A stretch of 64,000 nt of DNA, taken from the NCBI RefSeq assembly GCF_017654505.1, contig NC_054538.1, forward strand, positions 55,185,786 to 55,249,785, given 5' to 3'. The notes under the pieces are model-generated. The model was not told where the DNA came from, did no database searches, and saw only the letters and a list, made by a program, of their open reading frames with translations. Positions 1 to 64,000 of this stretch are shown one piece after another (the stretch's first letter is position 1; each line of letters opens with the position of its first letter). The DNA comes from Polyodon spathula (lineage: Eukaryota; Chordata; Actinopteri; Acipenseriformes; Polyodontidae). A program made the position numbers and the translations under genes.

Positions 1-195
1 GTATTTTAACTGAAAAAAATCATGTTAATGAAAATTCAGAGATAATAGCTTTAAGAATCTAACCCATTGTCCTAGAACAGAATCATCGCATTGAAAATGT
101 TTTACCATGTTTTGCCAGCTTTGGTCCTGGTGTTAATAACAATCTTAGAATAAATAGCTAAGCACAGTTTTCCCTACATGTTTTAATAGTTTTAC

Positions 196-62843
<62,648 letters not shown>

Positions 62844-63135
62844 CTGTTGGATTGAAAAAAACATATTTTACATAGGTTACACAAAAAAACAACATCTGTG
62901 ATTCATCCTCTCTGTAGTTAGTAGTCGCTGGCTAAGACAGAGTTGACCACCGGATACAATATGCCAAGGCCAATCACGATATGAATCAATAAATACAACT
63001 GTATTTATTACTTATGTCATGACACACTTATGTAAATAAATGAAATGGAACAGAAAAAGTAAGAGAAAAACAATAGGCAAGCTTATGTTAATAAACTATA
63101 ACAATAAACCAACTGACAAACTAATGTTAATAAAC
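62844..63135. other. intron upstream of E1
   Basis: A-rich sequence with repeated TTAATAAACTA units near 63090-63138; no element named. Confidence 0.4.
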
Positions 63136-63139
63136 TAAA

Positions 63140-63665
63140 GCCCCTTTCACACTGGCACTCCTAATCGTGTCCCGACCTAGGTTCTGGCTGCCCAGGACAC
63201 AATCCAGTGTAGTGTGAAACCATGTACCTGGGTCGCACCCGCGACCCTCCTCAGGATGTGGATCGACATGCTTTAGTCCGGGTTGAGCGAGACAAAATGC
63301 ATGAAGGCCAGTCATAAGCTGACGAAATAACAAATAGCCACACCTGTGTGAAGGTTTCACTTCCGCAAAGAACATTTCTGTTATAACCATATTTTTTGCT
63401 TGAGACACACCATGAGCAGGGATGTACAAACATTTGCTCTAATCAACGTTTGGGCTGATGGTTCAATCTAGAGAAGCTTAGATGGAAAGGTCCGTAACAA
63501 GCTGCTTCTGGGGCATTGACACGCGCATTATGTACTTGCGTATGTCACCCAGGTTAACCCTGTTTTATCAAAAGCAGTGTGAAATCACGTAGCCGACCCA
63601 CATGACTCTGAGTCCTGACCTGGGTAGGTTCTGACCCGGGTACAGCATGCCAGCGTGAAAGGAGC
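63140..63665. mobile_element. TIR element family M, copy 2 (526 bp)
   Basis: Ends GCCCCTTTCACAC and GTGAAAGGAGC, flanked by TAAA on both sides (63136-63139, 63666-63669). It is the reverse orientation relative to copy 1 at 13886. Shares GTGTGAAA-CA, AATGCATGA, AAGGTTTCACTTCC and the long block around TTTTATCAAAAGCAGTGTGA. Confidence 0.88.
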
Positions 63666-63669
63666 TAAA

Positions 63670-64000
63670 CTGACAAACTAAAAATTAACAAATCACCCCT
63701 GCATACAGTAAAAATATAGCAAAGGCTCTAGCAGTAATTATGAATACGAGAATCAGTTTTAACACAATAGTTAACACAGCAACCATACACACACTGCAAT
63801 GACAAGCCAGGTTTGAAAATATTGAATAAACAATTTGAATTTGAGTATGATGATGATGAGTTATCAGGTTACAAAACAGTACTGCATCAGTTTCGAATCG
63901 GCTAGCAACCAAAGGCTAAACTTTAAAGATATTCTGTCAGAGCGAACCAAAATTGCAAATGGTTCTCTTTCCATCAGGTCCCAGTTGCGCCAGCACGGCA
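63670..64000. other. intron to window end, nothing recognised
   Basis: Intron sequence upstream of E1 running out of the window; no element identified. Confidence 0.4.

Overview
The window is vertebrate genomic DNA from a fish, most likely a chondrostean (sturgeon or paddlefish). One large protein-coding gene runs through it on the minus strand, and its introns are packed with decayed transposable elements. The gene is ARFGEF3 (BIG3, brefeldin A-inhibited guanine nucleotide-exchange protein 3). Twenty-seven coding exons can be placed from 62843 down to 196, about 4.5 kb of coding sequence. Every exon has AG/GT splice sites, all 26 junction phases agree and no reading frame is interrupted, so it reads as a working gene. 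The extreme N-terminus lies beyond 64000. About the last quarter to third of the protein lies before position 1. The chondrostean guess rests on recollection of dispersed repeats, especially a tRNA-derived SINE, and has not been checked by search.

Layout of the gene, in coding order: a divergent N-terminal exon (62.8 kb); the DCB-like N-terminal region (54.5-32.9 kb); a 923-bp acidic/serine-rich central exon that runs into the degenerate Sec7 region (30.1-26.1 kb); then HDS-like helical repeats (24.5 kb to 196). In this family the Sec7 domain has lost the catalytic glutamate loop, and the same is seen here.

Layout of repeats: four Tc1/mariner transposase pseudogenes (1.0-2.5, 3.2-4.2, 47.1-48.6, 56.5-58.0 kb); a TIR element with internal tandem repeats (5.8-7.1 kb); two internally deleted DIRS-type tyrosine-recombinase retroelements in opposite orientation (7.2-9.3 and 39.1-40.9 kb); two copies of one about 520-bp TIR element with 4-bp target duplications (13.9 and 63.1 kb); a palindromic repeat family (15.1, 16.8, 27.7, 50.2 kb); two hAT-like elements (22.0-23.1 and 24.9-26.1 kb); an L2-like LINE (45.3-47.0 kb) and a LINE 3' end (51.7 kb); Harbinger transposase and Myb-like fragments (60.8-61.2 kb); several SINEs; microsatellites; and a family of LTR-like elements.

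The most interesting signal is in the LTR-like family. One copy is a solo LTR with a perfect 5-bp target duplication (18939-19565). Four loci carry a hairpin beside a TATA-like box. The AT-rich loop is similar between copies, while the stem sequence differs but remains self-complementary. The point differences between arms become G-U wobbles only in the minus-strand RNA, which suggests selection for an RNA structure.
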